A DNA stretch of 64,000 nt from Antedon mediterranea (lineage: Eukaryota; Echinodermata; Crinoidea; Comatulida; Antedonidae), in contig NC_092675.1 of NCBI RefSeq assembly GCF_964355755.1, positions 30,032,912 to 30,096,911 of the forward strand, in the 5' to 3' direction. Below, piece by piece: positions 1-11,112 of this stretch. A program made the translations under genes and the position numbers. The notes below the pieces were generated by a model. It was not told where the DNA came from, did no database searches, and was given only the letters and a program-made list of their open reading frames with translations. Every line of letters begins with the position of its first letter. The first letter of the stretch is position 1.

Positions 1-1
1 T

Positions 2-3000
2 GTGGGGCAACTTTATCAAGGTGGTCCTGCTACAGGTCAAACGCCTCCAATGTCACCTGTAGGTGGACCAGGAGCTAGGCCGCAATATGCTGGCATGCAG
101 AACCCTGGAATGGGCCCTCCAATGGGACCTGGGATGCCACCAGGCCCTGGGATGCCACCAGGACCTGGGATGCCACCAGGACCTGGGATGCAACCAGGCC
201 CTGGGATGCCACCAGGCCAAGGTATGGCGCAACAACCAGCACCAAGAAGGTTGGATCCTGATCAGATGCCAAGCCCAGTAAGTATTAACATTTTTTTAAG
301 TTTGTAAACCCTAAATAGACCCATAAATAATTAGAGCATGGAGCACATTGTGATCTGAAATGTTTACGTTTGTTGCAAATATTAACCATACATTTTTATG
401 TTATAGATTCAAGTAATAGAAGACGATAAAAAGAACCGAGGAAATGAGCAATTTATGACCAACTCCAGAGGTCTGGTTCCACCACTAGTAACTACACAAT
501 TCCAAGTTATAGATCAAGGTATGACATCCTATAAATTGAACACAATATATTCTCACACAACCCCTTCAGCAAGTCAACCATATATAGTCAACTATAGTAA
601 ACTTCGGCAAGGGTTCAAGCCTCACTCGCTCCATGGTTCTGGTGGTAGAACGAGTCTTCTCGGATAAGGACTATAAACCGTAGGTCCAGTGGCTCATCAT
701 CACATCTAGCTCATGTGCGCTTTAAAGAACCTAGTACATCTTTCGAGACGAGTAGGGGGTTACCCCGGTGTACTAGTATGCTCACAGCCACTGTCGCACT
801 CATAAAGAGGGTCCCTTTATTGTCAGCATACGCTATTTAGGGTCACCCTCTATAAATAAGAAAATTGAATGACTTTTGAATGTTTGATGTTACAGGTAAT
901 GCTAGTCCAAGAATGATCAGGTCAACCATGTATAACTTACCATGTACTCAAGACATGATTAAACAGTCACAGCTTCCTATGGCCGTTGTGGCGTGTCCAT
1001 TTTCGGAGCTACCAGAAGGCGAGGTCAGTTTTTATTGCCTATGTTTTTGCCAAGAGAAAGCATGAAAATCTATAATGATAAAGATAGAAAGAAGTAGAGA
1101 GATGGTTAAAACAATGTAGAATTTCATTAAACCCTATGAGGAAAAAAAAATTTTTAAATAAAATTGTAGAAAGAATGTTAAAATGTATCTAGAAATTAAA
1201 AGTGAACTGTTTATTTTAAAAACCATTTTTGTTTTGTAAAACCATGAAAACACTAAAGGTAACATTATAATCGCAATTATTTCATTGTTCTCTTTCAGTT
1301 TCCTCCACCATTGGTTGATCATGGACCAAATGGACCAATCAGATGCAATCGTTGTAAAGCCTACATGTGTCCGTTTATGCAATTTGTTGATGGTGGTCGT
1401 CGGTTTCAATGTAACTTTTGCAATTGTGTCACAGAAGGTACTATTCAATTATCACTTTCCAATTAGTAATAAATAATTTGTTGCCCAGTCATAGGTGGAC
1501 AGCTTTTCTTCAGCCTAAACTGCCTACAATGATTCAAATCAACAATGATTCAAATCAACAATGATTCTGGCTACAATGCAAGATCTTGATTGGTCTCAGA
1601 CTCAAAGTCATACATTATTTAACATTTTCTTTTTAACTAGTAATCTGTAGATCATTTATAGGTTTGTTTCTTTCTCAAGTATTACTTGCCTGTATAAAAA
1701 AAATATTTTCAGATTGTACTAGTATAACGTGCAATATGTGAGAGTAGGCCAGGTATTATACTTGCCAATTAACTTCATTCATTCATTGTCAAAACTGAAA
1801 CACATTTTATTAATTACTTTTGAAATCGTAACACTTTTAATGTGCTTTTTTACACATTTTATGAATTATTGTAACTTTTAATGTACTTTTATTTGCACAG
1901 TACCTCCTGAGTATTTCCAACCGCTGGATCATATGAGAAAGCGAGTAGACATGTATGAAAGAGCGGAACTTTCGCTCGGTGCTTATGAATTTTTAGCTAC
2001 AACAGATTATTGTAAAGTAAGTAACAAAAGTCTTTTATACTCTTTCTGATGTAGCTTTTTGAAAATACAATCTATTCTTTTGGCCTAGTTATTGCCATTG
2101 GTTGCAACATTAGTTCAACTAAAATAGAACAATCCTGTGGCCTTTTGGATTTGGCTCGCGTAATAGTTTTTAATTGTTATTGTCTATACTATACAATTCT
2201 TGAAAAAAAAAATGATTTCGAGTAATAAATTAAGAAGAATAAATTAACTCCATTGTTCCGTTTTTTAAAAGTTTTTTTTTTGTTCATTTTGCAGAACAAT
2301 GAGTTTCCGAAACCACCTGCATTTATTTTTATGATTGATGTAACATATCAGAGTATAAAAACAGGAATGGTGGATCTCCTTTGTAAAGAGTTAAAAACGA
2401 TTCTTGATCAGTTACCAAGGTAGGCAAATAATTCAACTAATATTCAATAATTAATGTACTATTGCACGCCATGTGACCCACAATTGTCCAATCAAATAAC
2501 TGGAATTTATTTAGGTGTATAATATTCTATAATGTCTTGGTTATGCTGTATTCATTTTAAATAATGTTATTCATTCACAATTATTGTTGCTTTATGCAAA
2601 TGGGCAGCAGCTGTACTTTTGCTAGAAAGTCAATATTTTAAATATGCATAAGGAATACCAGTGTTGAAAAACAATGATTAATCTGAAAATTAATTCATTT
2701 TTTGTTATTCTAATTAAACTAATACTATGGTAATTCAGAAATATTTCAAAATAAATTATTTAATTATTATACTGTAGATATAATGTTTTACAGTTTTCAA
2801 TTGTTCTTTATTTTTTTATTTTTATTTATTTATTTTTTTTTTACACGTGTACACAAAGGATGTATATTAAGATCTGTGCTGTGCTTTTAGATATGTCCTT
2901 GAGTATAATACTTATTATGTGTCACATGACAGACTTTATTGGCCTATTTGTTACATGTCAATGATAATGATAGCAATAACAAACTGTATGAACTCATATT

Positions 3001-6000
3001 TCTTGGATTTCTTAAGTAAATCTTTTTAGAGAACCATCTTCAAATTTCACCTTTCTACTGTACCTTTTATTTCATTCTATTTTGCGAAACTGAACATTTT
3101 TCAGTGTTTATAAAAAAAAAGAAGAAATGTTGTCATTATTACATTCTCACTCCTGAGGACGATCAAAGCATATTGATTGAAACACCGAGAAACTCAACAG
3201 TTCTTTTCAGAACTAATATATGTGGTGTACCGCAAACTTATATCAACATTTATTATTATTAATTAATTTACTTTTCAGGGAACATGGGAATAAAGAATCG
3301 GCAATCCGTGTTGGTTTTGTAACATATAATAGTACGCTGCATTTTTATAACATCAACTCTGCTCTTGCTCAGCCTCAGATGTTAGTTGTGTCTGATGTTC
3401 ATGATGTATTTATGCCTTTGTTAGATGGTTTTCTTGTCAAAGTTTCAGATTCTAGGGCAGTCATTGATAGGTAAGCTTACACCAAGTTAAATCAGTCAAA
3501 TTAAATTTTATTCCCAAAAATGTTATGTAATGTATGATGTCATAAATAAATGCTCTATGCATTATGTATTTTATTGAAAACATCCCGCTTGTATGTGTTC
3601 TGGTAATTGGCTACCGAACTTGAGCTTAGACTGTCCTTTATCAGAGTTCTTTTAAAGGTCAACTCAGACAGCATCGTACGAGGATGCAGATGACATGTCT
3701 TGAACCATCGGTGCTGTAGTGCCTGAATTGAATCCTGACGAGACAAGTTGTCTTAAGATAGCGCCACGTCTAGTTTTTAGGTCGTCTGCAGAACTTTAAA
3801 CATGTTTCAATTTCTCCTGACGTACGATGCTCTCTGAGTTGGCCTTAAAAGACCCTATGCCAGTTGGCATACAGTAATGTGTACTATCCTCTCACTGTCA
3901 TTCCATTATAGTCTACTTGACCAAATCCCTGAGATGTTTGCAGATACAAGAGAAACAGAATCAATGCTAGGACCAGTTGTACAAGCAGGTTTAGAAGCCC
4001 TCAAGGTATTTAATTTGGAAACTATTTTAAATTATATGATACAATTAATTGTAATATATACAAATATTATAACTATTTTCTTAATCAAGTTTGATTTATT
4101 TAATATACATGTTATATTAAACTCCACACTATTAAACTAGTTTGACAACAAAAAATGTGGTAATATGACATCATCATGTCCTTTATGGACACATCACATA
4201 AAGTTTGATAGTGTAGACAGAGCTTTAGATATTTAGATGCTTTCCTTATGACTCATTATTTACACTAGTTCACCTTATCCAAAATGTTTGTAATATAGGC
4301 GGCAAATTGTGCAGGAAAGCTTTTTATATTTCACACATCTCTTCCAATTGCTGACGCCCCTGGAAAGTTGAAAAATAGAGATGATAGAAAACTACTGGGA
4401 ACGGAAAAAGAAAAGGTATGAACAAATTATTAAATTTGCATGTTTACTTTCAATTTCTTGAATCTCTGTATTTTTTTTTTAGGACATATTAAAAACTAAC
4501 TTACTAATGTATGCAAAACTCAATTTTTATTCTAGACATTGTTATCACCTCAGACCGGATTCTATACCAAACTTGGCCAAGACTGTGTGGCAGCTGGTTG
4601 CAGTGTAGATTTATTTTTATTTCCAAATGCTTACACGGACTTGGCAACCATTGGTCAAGTGTCCAGTCTGACGGGTGGCCAGTGCTATAAATACACATAC
4701 TTCCAGGTAAGGGTTTTATTTTCTCGTCTCAAAATTACATACAAACGAACATTAAGATTGCCATGTTGTCTACAATGCCACAGAACAACACTACTGATGT
4801 TAGATTAACATAATACTGTATTTCGATTATTAATAAATATTGATTTAATACATTTTGAATAATTTTTCCAAATCATGAAAGTTACTTACGTTTGCTATTT
4901 ATCAGGCTTCTGCTGAAGGCGAACGTTTCTTACAAGATCTCAACCGCAACGTAAAACGACCAATAGCTTTCGATGCTGTCATGCGTGTGCGGACAAGTAC
5001 CGGTATTCGTGCAACAGACTTTCATGGTAATTTTTTTATGTCAAACACAGTTGATGTTGAGTTGGCATCAATTGATTGTGATAAAGCTGTTACCTTTGAG
5101 ATCAAGCATGATGATAAATTGTCTGAGGAAAACGGCGCTTATATACAGGTAAACCTTTTAAATTTATGTAAAGTAATTAAGAATAAATTAAAAATTTAAA
5201 TATTTGTTTTGTTTTCAACTTGATTTTTGTTTCACAATTAGACACAAATATTCTGATTGTGAAAAATTACAAAGAATACAAACTATCTTTAGACCTGTTG
5301 TCTATTTTTGTTCCTTAAATCCAGGACTGACAATAGCATTGACCATTGCTTTGCCTTGGTCTATTTATTCAAATTACTTAATTTAATTTTAGATTAATAA
5401 TAATATATAAATGTACTATTACAGGTTGCAGTGTTATACACAAGTGTTAGTGGTCAACGTAGACTTCGAGTTCTCAATTTATCAATGAATTGTTGTTCAC
5501 AAATGGCAGACATGTATCGCAGCTGTGAAACAGATACTATTATCAACTTCTTATCCAAACATGGTTTGTGTTTTCATTGTTTCTAAGTGCCATAGAATAC
5601 ACTTTCCTGTTGTAAACGTTTCTATTTATAATTTTATTTTACTGTTAATTGTGACAGTATTCTGAATCTCAAAGGGCTCTTTATTTAATGAGATTTTTCC
5701 AAATGAAACATTAAATGAGTTGTAATTAAATAGCAAAGGCAAAATAAAATTAAATTTTGTCTAGATTCAAGGACCCAAATTAACCATTATATATTAATAA
5801 AAATTGTGATTAATAACTCAAATTAAAAGTGTGTTTATATTTTACTTTCCAGCAATGAAAGCTTCATTAACATCAAATCCCAAAGCCATTCGAGAGGGAT
5901 TAGTAAACCGTACCGCTCAGATACTGGCTTGCTATCGAAAGAACTGTGCTAACCAGTCATCTCAAGGACAGGTGGGTTTGTATGCAAATTAAGTGAATAA

Positions 6001-7567
6001 ATTTAAATAAAAGGTTCTATTGGTTAAGTTATTTATTTGTGGAAATAAATTGAATTGAAAAAAATCAAATTTTCTATTTTAGATAGAAAATCAAATATGC
6101 TATTTATAAAAAAAAATCAAATGTGTGTTCAGAATTGTTGGGAAATAATATAAAAATCAATTTAAAAAGTCCTAATTAGATATTAATAATTGTATTTACA
6201 GCTAATACTACCGGAGTGTATGAAACTATTGCCATTATACTGCAACTGTATTATAAAGAGTGACGCATTACAGGGAAGCTCTGAGATTATGACAGATGAT
6301 CGTAGCTGGTTAATGCAGGCTGTTATGTCAATGGATGTACCATCAAGTCATGTCTACTTCTATCCTAGATTGCTACCTTTGGTACGTACTTAGCAATCAT
6401 GTATCTACTGCAGTTACAGCAGTATAAACTACCTTTTTTAAAACTCTTAATGCCCATTTACACTAGGAATATAAAGATCGACGATAAATAGATACATTTT
6501 TCATACATAAAGCAAAAGATTTTTTATCCTGGAACTATAGGATAACCATCTATGCTTTCTTTAATGAAAATAATGGTTTCACATCCAATCAATTGACGTC
6601 ATGATTGATAAGAGCAATAATATTGTGACTATACACCAATTTTAATGTTTTTATTGATCATGACGTCATTTGATTGGATTAAAAAAAATATTATGCAATC
6701 TGAAAATAAAATTACAAACAAATGTAAGAGATCATGTTCAAATTGTTGTTTGCCACGGCAAAAATTATAACAAACTTCTATTTTAGAGTTTATAATTTGT
6801 GGAATTATTTCTTGTTTTAGCATGAACTAAACCCAGACTCCAATGTACTTCCGGTAGCAATCCGATGCTCAGCAGACCGTCTGAGTGACACCGGTGTATA
6901 CCTACTTGAGAATGGACTGTCCCTATTTATATGGATTGGTCTGCATGTTCCGCAAGACTGGGTTCAACAAGTGTTTGGCGTAAACTCTGCTGCTCAAATT
7001 AACATTGAATCGCAGAAGTTGTTACAAATAGATAACAAAATTTCTAACCAGGTGCGATGTATTGTTGATGACGTGAGGAAGAAAAGACCAAGATACATGA
7101 AGGTACGTAGTGACAACCTACAAGCACAATTACACAACATTAACAATGTTAGTGAATTCTGGAAGTGTAAAGCTCTGTCTACACTATCAAAAAATTGTGA
7201 TGTGTCCAAATATGGTAGTGATATGCTTAAATATGGTATTGATATGACATTATCATGTCCATATATGGGCACATCACATTGTTTTGTCACATAAAGTTTG
7301 ATAGTGTAGACAGAGCTTAACAGTGTGTTTATGACAAATATTTCTTAAATTAAATAAATGTATGTATTAGATTTATTTTCTATTTTCCACATAAATATCA
7401 ATACTGTTTTCTATTGCTTTTCACAGCTAACATTAGTTCGTCAACGAGATGCTCTGGAAGGCTGGTTCCGACATTTCTTAGTTGAAGATAAAGGGTCAAA
7501 TGCAACGGCTTCTTACGTTGACTTCCTCTGCCATATGCACAAGGAGATACGCAATTTATTGACCTAA
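2..7567 (+). CDS. SEC24C/D: SEC24C/D-type COPII coat protein, 3' part (16 exons, 857 aa in window)
   Basis: Cargo-binding subunit of the inner COPII coat, which with SEC23 builds vesicles at ER exit sites. Exons, all with AG/GT borders and consistent phase: 2-277, 407-518, 896-1023, 1299-1437, 1901-2016, 2295-2419, 3279-3470, 3912-4005, 4299-4415, 4536-4706, 4906-5148, 5425-5563, 5853-5971, 6202-6381, 6821-7102, 7427-7567 (stop TAA). The first visible exon is a Pro/Gly/Met-rich disordered tail. The fourth carries the zinc finger (CNRC ... CNFC, 1299-1437). Next come the trunk domain ([18 protein letters not shown]), beta-sandwich ([19 protein letters not shown]), helical part ([21 protein letters not shown]) and gelsolin-like end (YLLENG ... 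[14 protein letters not shown]). The match runs along the whole length to vertebrate SEC24C/D rather than A/B. The start codon lies left of the window. No break was seen. Confidence 0.96.
115..234 (+). repeat. in-frame 21-bp tandem repeat in the SEC24 N-terminal tail
   Basis: About five copies of a 21-bp unit encode PGMPPGP-like heptapeptides. All copies keep frame, with one Gln and a few synonymous changes. SEC24 N-termini are normally Pro/Gly-rich and disordered, so the repeat fits the protein and probably varies in copy number. The other strand is also open through it, a by-product of the repeat. Confidence 0.85.
600..800 (-). repeat. dispersed SINE-like repeat in SEC24 intron 2
   Basis: This intronic block is GC-richer than its surroundings. 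Read on the minus strand it contains GGACCTACGGTTTATAGTCC, followed by TTATCCGAGAAGAC. The same core recurs, diverged, near 41065 and 56229 on the plus strand (GGACCAACGGCTTTA). From memory this is a common dispersed repeat type in invertebrate genomes. No ORF or Pol III promoter was identified here. Confidence 0.5.
3145..3215 (+). repeat. dispersed repeat fragment, copy 1
   Basis: About 65 bp, starting CTCCTGAGGACGATCAAAGC and ending TTCTTTTCAGAACTA. It matches 49886-49950 with few differences. The TTGATTGAAACACCGAGAAA part looks like the 3' tail of a retroelement. It lies in SEC24 intron 6 and is non-coding. Confidence 0.55.
3646..3854. mobile_element. MITE-like inverted-repeat element in SEC24 intron 7
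   Basis: The ends are roughly 38-bp imperfect inverted repeats. The left end contains CAACTCAGACAGCATCGTAC (about 3660-3679); the right end contains its complement with few changes (about 3822-3842). The interior of about 130 bp has no coding sequence. No clear target-site duplication was seen, so superfamily is unassigned. Confidence 0.6.
4116..4227. mobile_element. 150-bp MITE family (GCTCTGTCTACACTATC ends), copy 1, left end decayed
   Basis: The right end is TTTGATAGTGTAGACAGAGC, as in the copies at 7168, 10212, 13744, 54020 and 60136. The left end has decayed (CTCCACACTATTAAAC). It lies in SEC24 intron 8. Confidence 0.7.
7168..7320. mobile_element. 150-bp MITE family, copy 2, intact ends
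   Basis: Intact termini AAGCTCTGTCTACACTATC and GATAGTGTAGACAGAGCTT are flanked by TA/TAA-like bases. The interior has two CCAAATATGG-like blocks and an ATATGGGCACATCACA block shared with the other copies. It is intronic, between the last two SEC24 exons, with no coding capacity. Confidence 0.85.
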
Positions 7568-7780
7568 GACCTTTGACATATCATCATCTTCCCACAATCC
7601 AGTCTCTATTTTAGATATTTTGTTGGGAAATGTTAAATGGAAATATAACAAATATATTTTCAGATGTTTTAACTGCTTTATGTTCAACAATATGATGCTA
7701 ATATTTAGAATTGTACAGCAAGATTTATAATATATCTACCTGATTATACCTATTGTATTGATACTATTCTGCACGTAGGT

Positions 7781-7911
7781 AAATTCCATGATACAGCATC
7801 ACATGTGTGCCACATGAAAACTACTATAGGAACAATACCACTATTTACACCTTAACATTTTATGATAAAGCATTCACATGTGATGCATATCTGTCATGTA
7901 TCATGGAATTT
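7781..7911. repeat. 131-bp hairpin in the SEC24 3' flank
   Basis: AAATTCCATGATACA at 7781-7795 is repeated inverted as TGTATCATGGAATTT at 7897-7911. An inner pair, ATCACATGTG/CACATGTGAT, extends the stem. It could be a small MITE or a structured 3' UTR element; position alone cannot decide. Confidence 0.7.
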
Positions 7912-8011
7912 GCCATGATACTGAAGTAATTATTCCATTTGTCTAGATACAGTTCATAGAATCAGGATATATAACACCTATTATTTACGATTTATTGTTG
8001 ATGGCCATGAT

Positions 8012-8080
8012 TAAGGTTGTTTAACATCACTAAACACTAGTACCAATGTTGTTTAACATCACTAAACACTAGTACCAATG
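8012..8080 (+). repeat. two-copy tandem duplication (~32 bp)
   Basis: TTGTTTAACATCACTAAACA followed by CTAGTACCAATG occurs twice back to back without visible differences. It is non-coding. Confidence 0.85.
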
Positions 8081-8823
8081 TTCAAGATTACATTCGTTAC
8101 CATCTATCAGCGATTTCAATTTAATCACATTTTTTTCAAATTTTTGTGGAGTAAAAATTTGTTTTGGAAACTAAAAAAGGAAGCCTACCTTTATCATTAT
8201 TTTGAATAGGTGGCTTATCATTCAAATTGTGGTGTTTTATCATTCCTACCAATGACTTTGTCTTTACCTATTCCATTGACAAACATAGCAATATCATAGC
8301 AAATTATGGAAGAGAACAGTGAAATACACCTTAACTAATATCAGCTCTTCAATTAATTGTACTTGATTCAATATCAACAATACAATCTCACTCAAAGTAT
8401 AATTATTTTCTATTTAGTTTAGTTTATTTATTTTGAAATTAAAAAATGGAAACTGTACTGAAAATGTACTGTAAACATTTAAATTTACTATTTTTTATAT
8501 TAATATTTAATATCGTAATTGGTGGAAAGTAAAATAGTTAATTTAGATTTTTATCCAAAAAAGTGTGTATTCCACATAAGGTAGGAACTAAAGGATCGGA
8601 CACAGTACAAAAGTGCAAAAGTAAAATGAAGGCTAGGACCCCCCTGCCCCTGGGGGCTACTTAAGTAATATTACTACAATCAGATCTGATATCAATTAAA
8701 GTTAGAATTGCAAAAGACTCTAATTTACATACATTAATTGTATAGATCTATGTCCCTCATTGTGAGTTACTTAAACCATGGAGAAATATTATTATTATAT
8801 AATATATAATAATTTCACTATGC

Positions 8824-9436
8824 TTAACACGTTCACTGCCAAGGCATTTTCCGTAATTTCTGTCCCAGTGCCAAGTCCCGTTTACATATTAAATTACAGT
8901 TTGAAAGTGTAACATCTGGTCACAGACTATCATGATGTCATTCAAAATACGATGGCGGGAAAAACCGTTGAGACGTATAAATACGTCACTGGCAATGGTC
9001 CAACAATTTTATTGACTTTGCCAGGAACGTAAATATACGTCGGGGATTTTCCGCGCTAAAATCGGTCAAACCTATCATCGAGAGATAAAAACAGTAAACC
9101 ACACTGAATCATTTCATCCTTTATTATTTTTATTTACTATTAGCGCAATTTATGACATGTTTGAGATGATTATATTGAGTGTGAGGGCGCCATCGTATCA
9201 ACCATATTCAATGCATGAGGGAATAAACACAAACAAACATATGACATTTATTTTTAGATTATCGTTTACGTACATCATTCATAAACTGCCATGCGATAAT
9301 TCCTGTTCCAATCACCACTGCCAGCGATTCTACATACAATACAAAAGTGCTACGATTTTGACGTAGTATTACGTCTTGGCAAGTAGCGACACGCAATTTT
9401 TGACGTATAAATACGCCGTGGCAGTGAACGTGTTAA
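8824..9436. mobile_element. piggyBac-like non-autonomous element (MITE), 613 bp
   Basis: Both borders carry the TTAA target (8824-8827 and 9433-9436). Just inside are perfect 14-bp inverted repeats: CACGTTCACTGCCA at 8828-8841 and TGGCAGTGAACGTG at 9419-9432. TTAA target duplication plus short terminal repeats is the hallmark of piggyBac transposons. The interior has several CGTATAAATACG-type palindromes and no transposase, so the element depends on a source elsewhere. Confidence 0.85.
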
Positions 9437-11101
9437 ATCTTGTTTATTGTTTAAATAATGTTTCTTCTGTCTTTTCAAAAGTATTTAAAGTGAAGGGTAA
9501 ATTAATTTAGATATCAAACCACTTTATAGACCGTATGTGAAATACTAAACAGAAATTCTACATCACTAAAACTACATAAAACTGATGCCAACGTTATTGA
9601 AAATTACGTTATTACCCTAAATTTAATTTCAACATTGTTTAAGTAGTGAATGTCAGTTTTGTTGTCACCCAACTGTATTTAATGTTAAATCAATTTTACA
9701 ACGAAGGTAAGGTGAGCAAAATGCCAAAGTTATTACAGAGCTAAATATCTTATTTTTAAATGTAGAACTGATACTGAATAAGTATATAAATAAGTATAAT
9801 AGTACTAATAACTGATAAGAGCATGACAATTCTATTGTAATGTGATTATTGCTTTTGAATTTGCATGTTTTCAGTGATTTTTGTTACTTAGTTCTAGCAG
9901 AGAATGTGTGTATATACAGTATATAAGTCAACCTAAACCTATTATAGATATTCTGTTTTTACTTAAAAAATATAAGAAATTATATGAAAAGCTTATTGAA
10001 AAATGTTATGGCTTGGCTAAATTATGAGACAATACCGTTTCAGGAATAATGATAAATACCGATTAAATTTGGAAAGAAAAACTATTTTTACTGCTTCTTG
10101 CCGTTCATCATTTTATCATGGCAATTTTTATCCATGCTTACAGTATCAATATTTTTGTAGAGCGGACAAAATAAGTACGAACTACTTTTTTGTCCACGGT
10201 ACTACACTCTCTAAAGCTCTGTCTACACTATCAAACTTTATGTGATGTACATAATAGACATGATGACGTCATATCACTACCATATTTGGACAGACATTTT
10301 TTTTTTGTCAAATTTGATAGTGTAGACAACATAACTCTAGTTTCATTGATGTACTTTTAAATTAAAAGAATGCACATTCCACTGATGTGTCAGTTAGTGG
10401 ACAGTGTAATACTGTGGTTTCCTGAATGGAGGTTAATTCATTTGGAATACAAATCAATTAAACACGCACATGATGCAAGTCATTAAAAAAAAAATACAAA
10501 TCTTGATGAAACCAATTTTATAGACAGCGCCACCAATAGAGTAATTCATTATTGTTGCTAGGATGCGTAATAACAATCTGAGCGTGAAATAAGTTTTGTT
10601 TTGCTGCTGCTGTGTGGTGTTGTTGTTGTGAACAGATTGAAGGCCTATAAGATTAAGAATAAGATTACTAATAATACTGTGTATGCATTGAAAACTAGCT
10701 TTAAATATAGTAGGTCTATCTGGTGCACGTTAAAGTGAGTATACTTGTTTTGTAACGTTTATATAGGCCTATATCGCGCATAGTACAGTGATGTGCTCTC
10801 CGGCCAGTTTCAGACTGGTTTTGTTGTTGGGACCCACCAACAGCAAACGGGTTGGATTTTCCACATGTTAGTAATAAATTAGGCTTGCGCCTAGCCGGCC
10901 CATAGGCGGCTAGGCCTTGGCCCTAGTCTTGTTTATATTTTACATTTCATTTGGTATGAATAATACTAAAATATCGGCCCCTAAAATATATAAATTAAAT
11001 TATTTAATTAAATCCTGTTTTCTTTAAATATAGGCTCCTGAGTCCTATTAATATTATTATACTCATTTTTATTTAGTTTTAACAACACCTTTGTTTTTCA
11101 G
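9437..11101. other. intergenic stretch and likely 5' region of the EF-hand gene
   Basis: AT-rich, without a convincing coding exon. It contains a MITE copy (10212-10337). The CTG/TGT-rich stretch near 10600-10640 and the GC-richer patch around 10795-10920 may hold the promoter and an untranslated first exon of the gene at 11102, because that gene's first coding exon begins with a splice acceptor. The transcription start was not determined. Confidence 0.4.
10212..10337. mobile_element. 150-bp MITE family, copy 3, right end decayed
   Basis: The left end AAGCTCTGTCTACACTATC is intact; the right end is partly lost (GATAGTGTAGAC then divergent). The interior runs in the opposite orientation to the 7168 copy (CACTACCATATTTGG). 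Intergenic. Confidence 0.8.
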
Positions 11102-11112
11102 AGAAAGGCATC

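Larger units (their letters stand above)
7568..8823. other. SEC24 3' UTR and downstream flank
   Basis: There is no ORF of note after the stop. I found no canonical AATAAA near the stop, so the 3' end is not placed. The stretch contains a hairpin at 7781-7911 and a tandem duplication at 8012-8080, listed separately. Confidence 0.5.

Noticed and set aside
10550-10585. RFX X-box (GTTGCTAGGATGCGTAATAAC) upstream of the EF-hand gene
   Set aside because: Only the left half-site GTTGCT fits; the spacing and right half do not match the X-box consensus.
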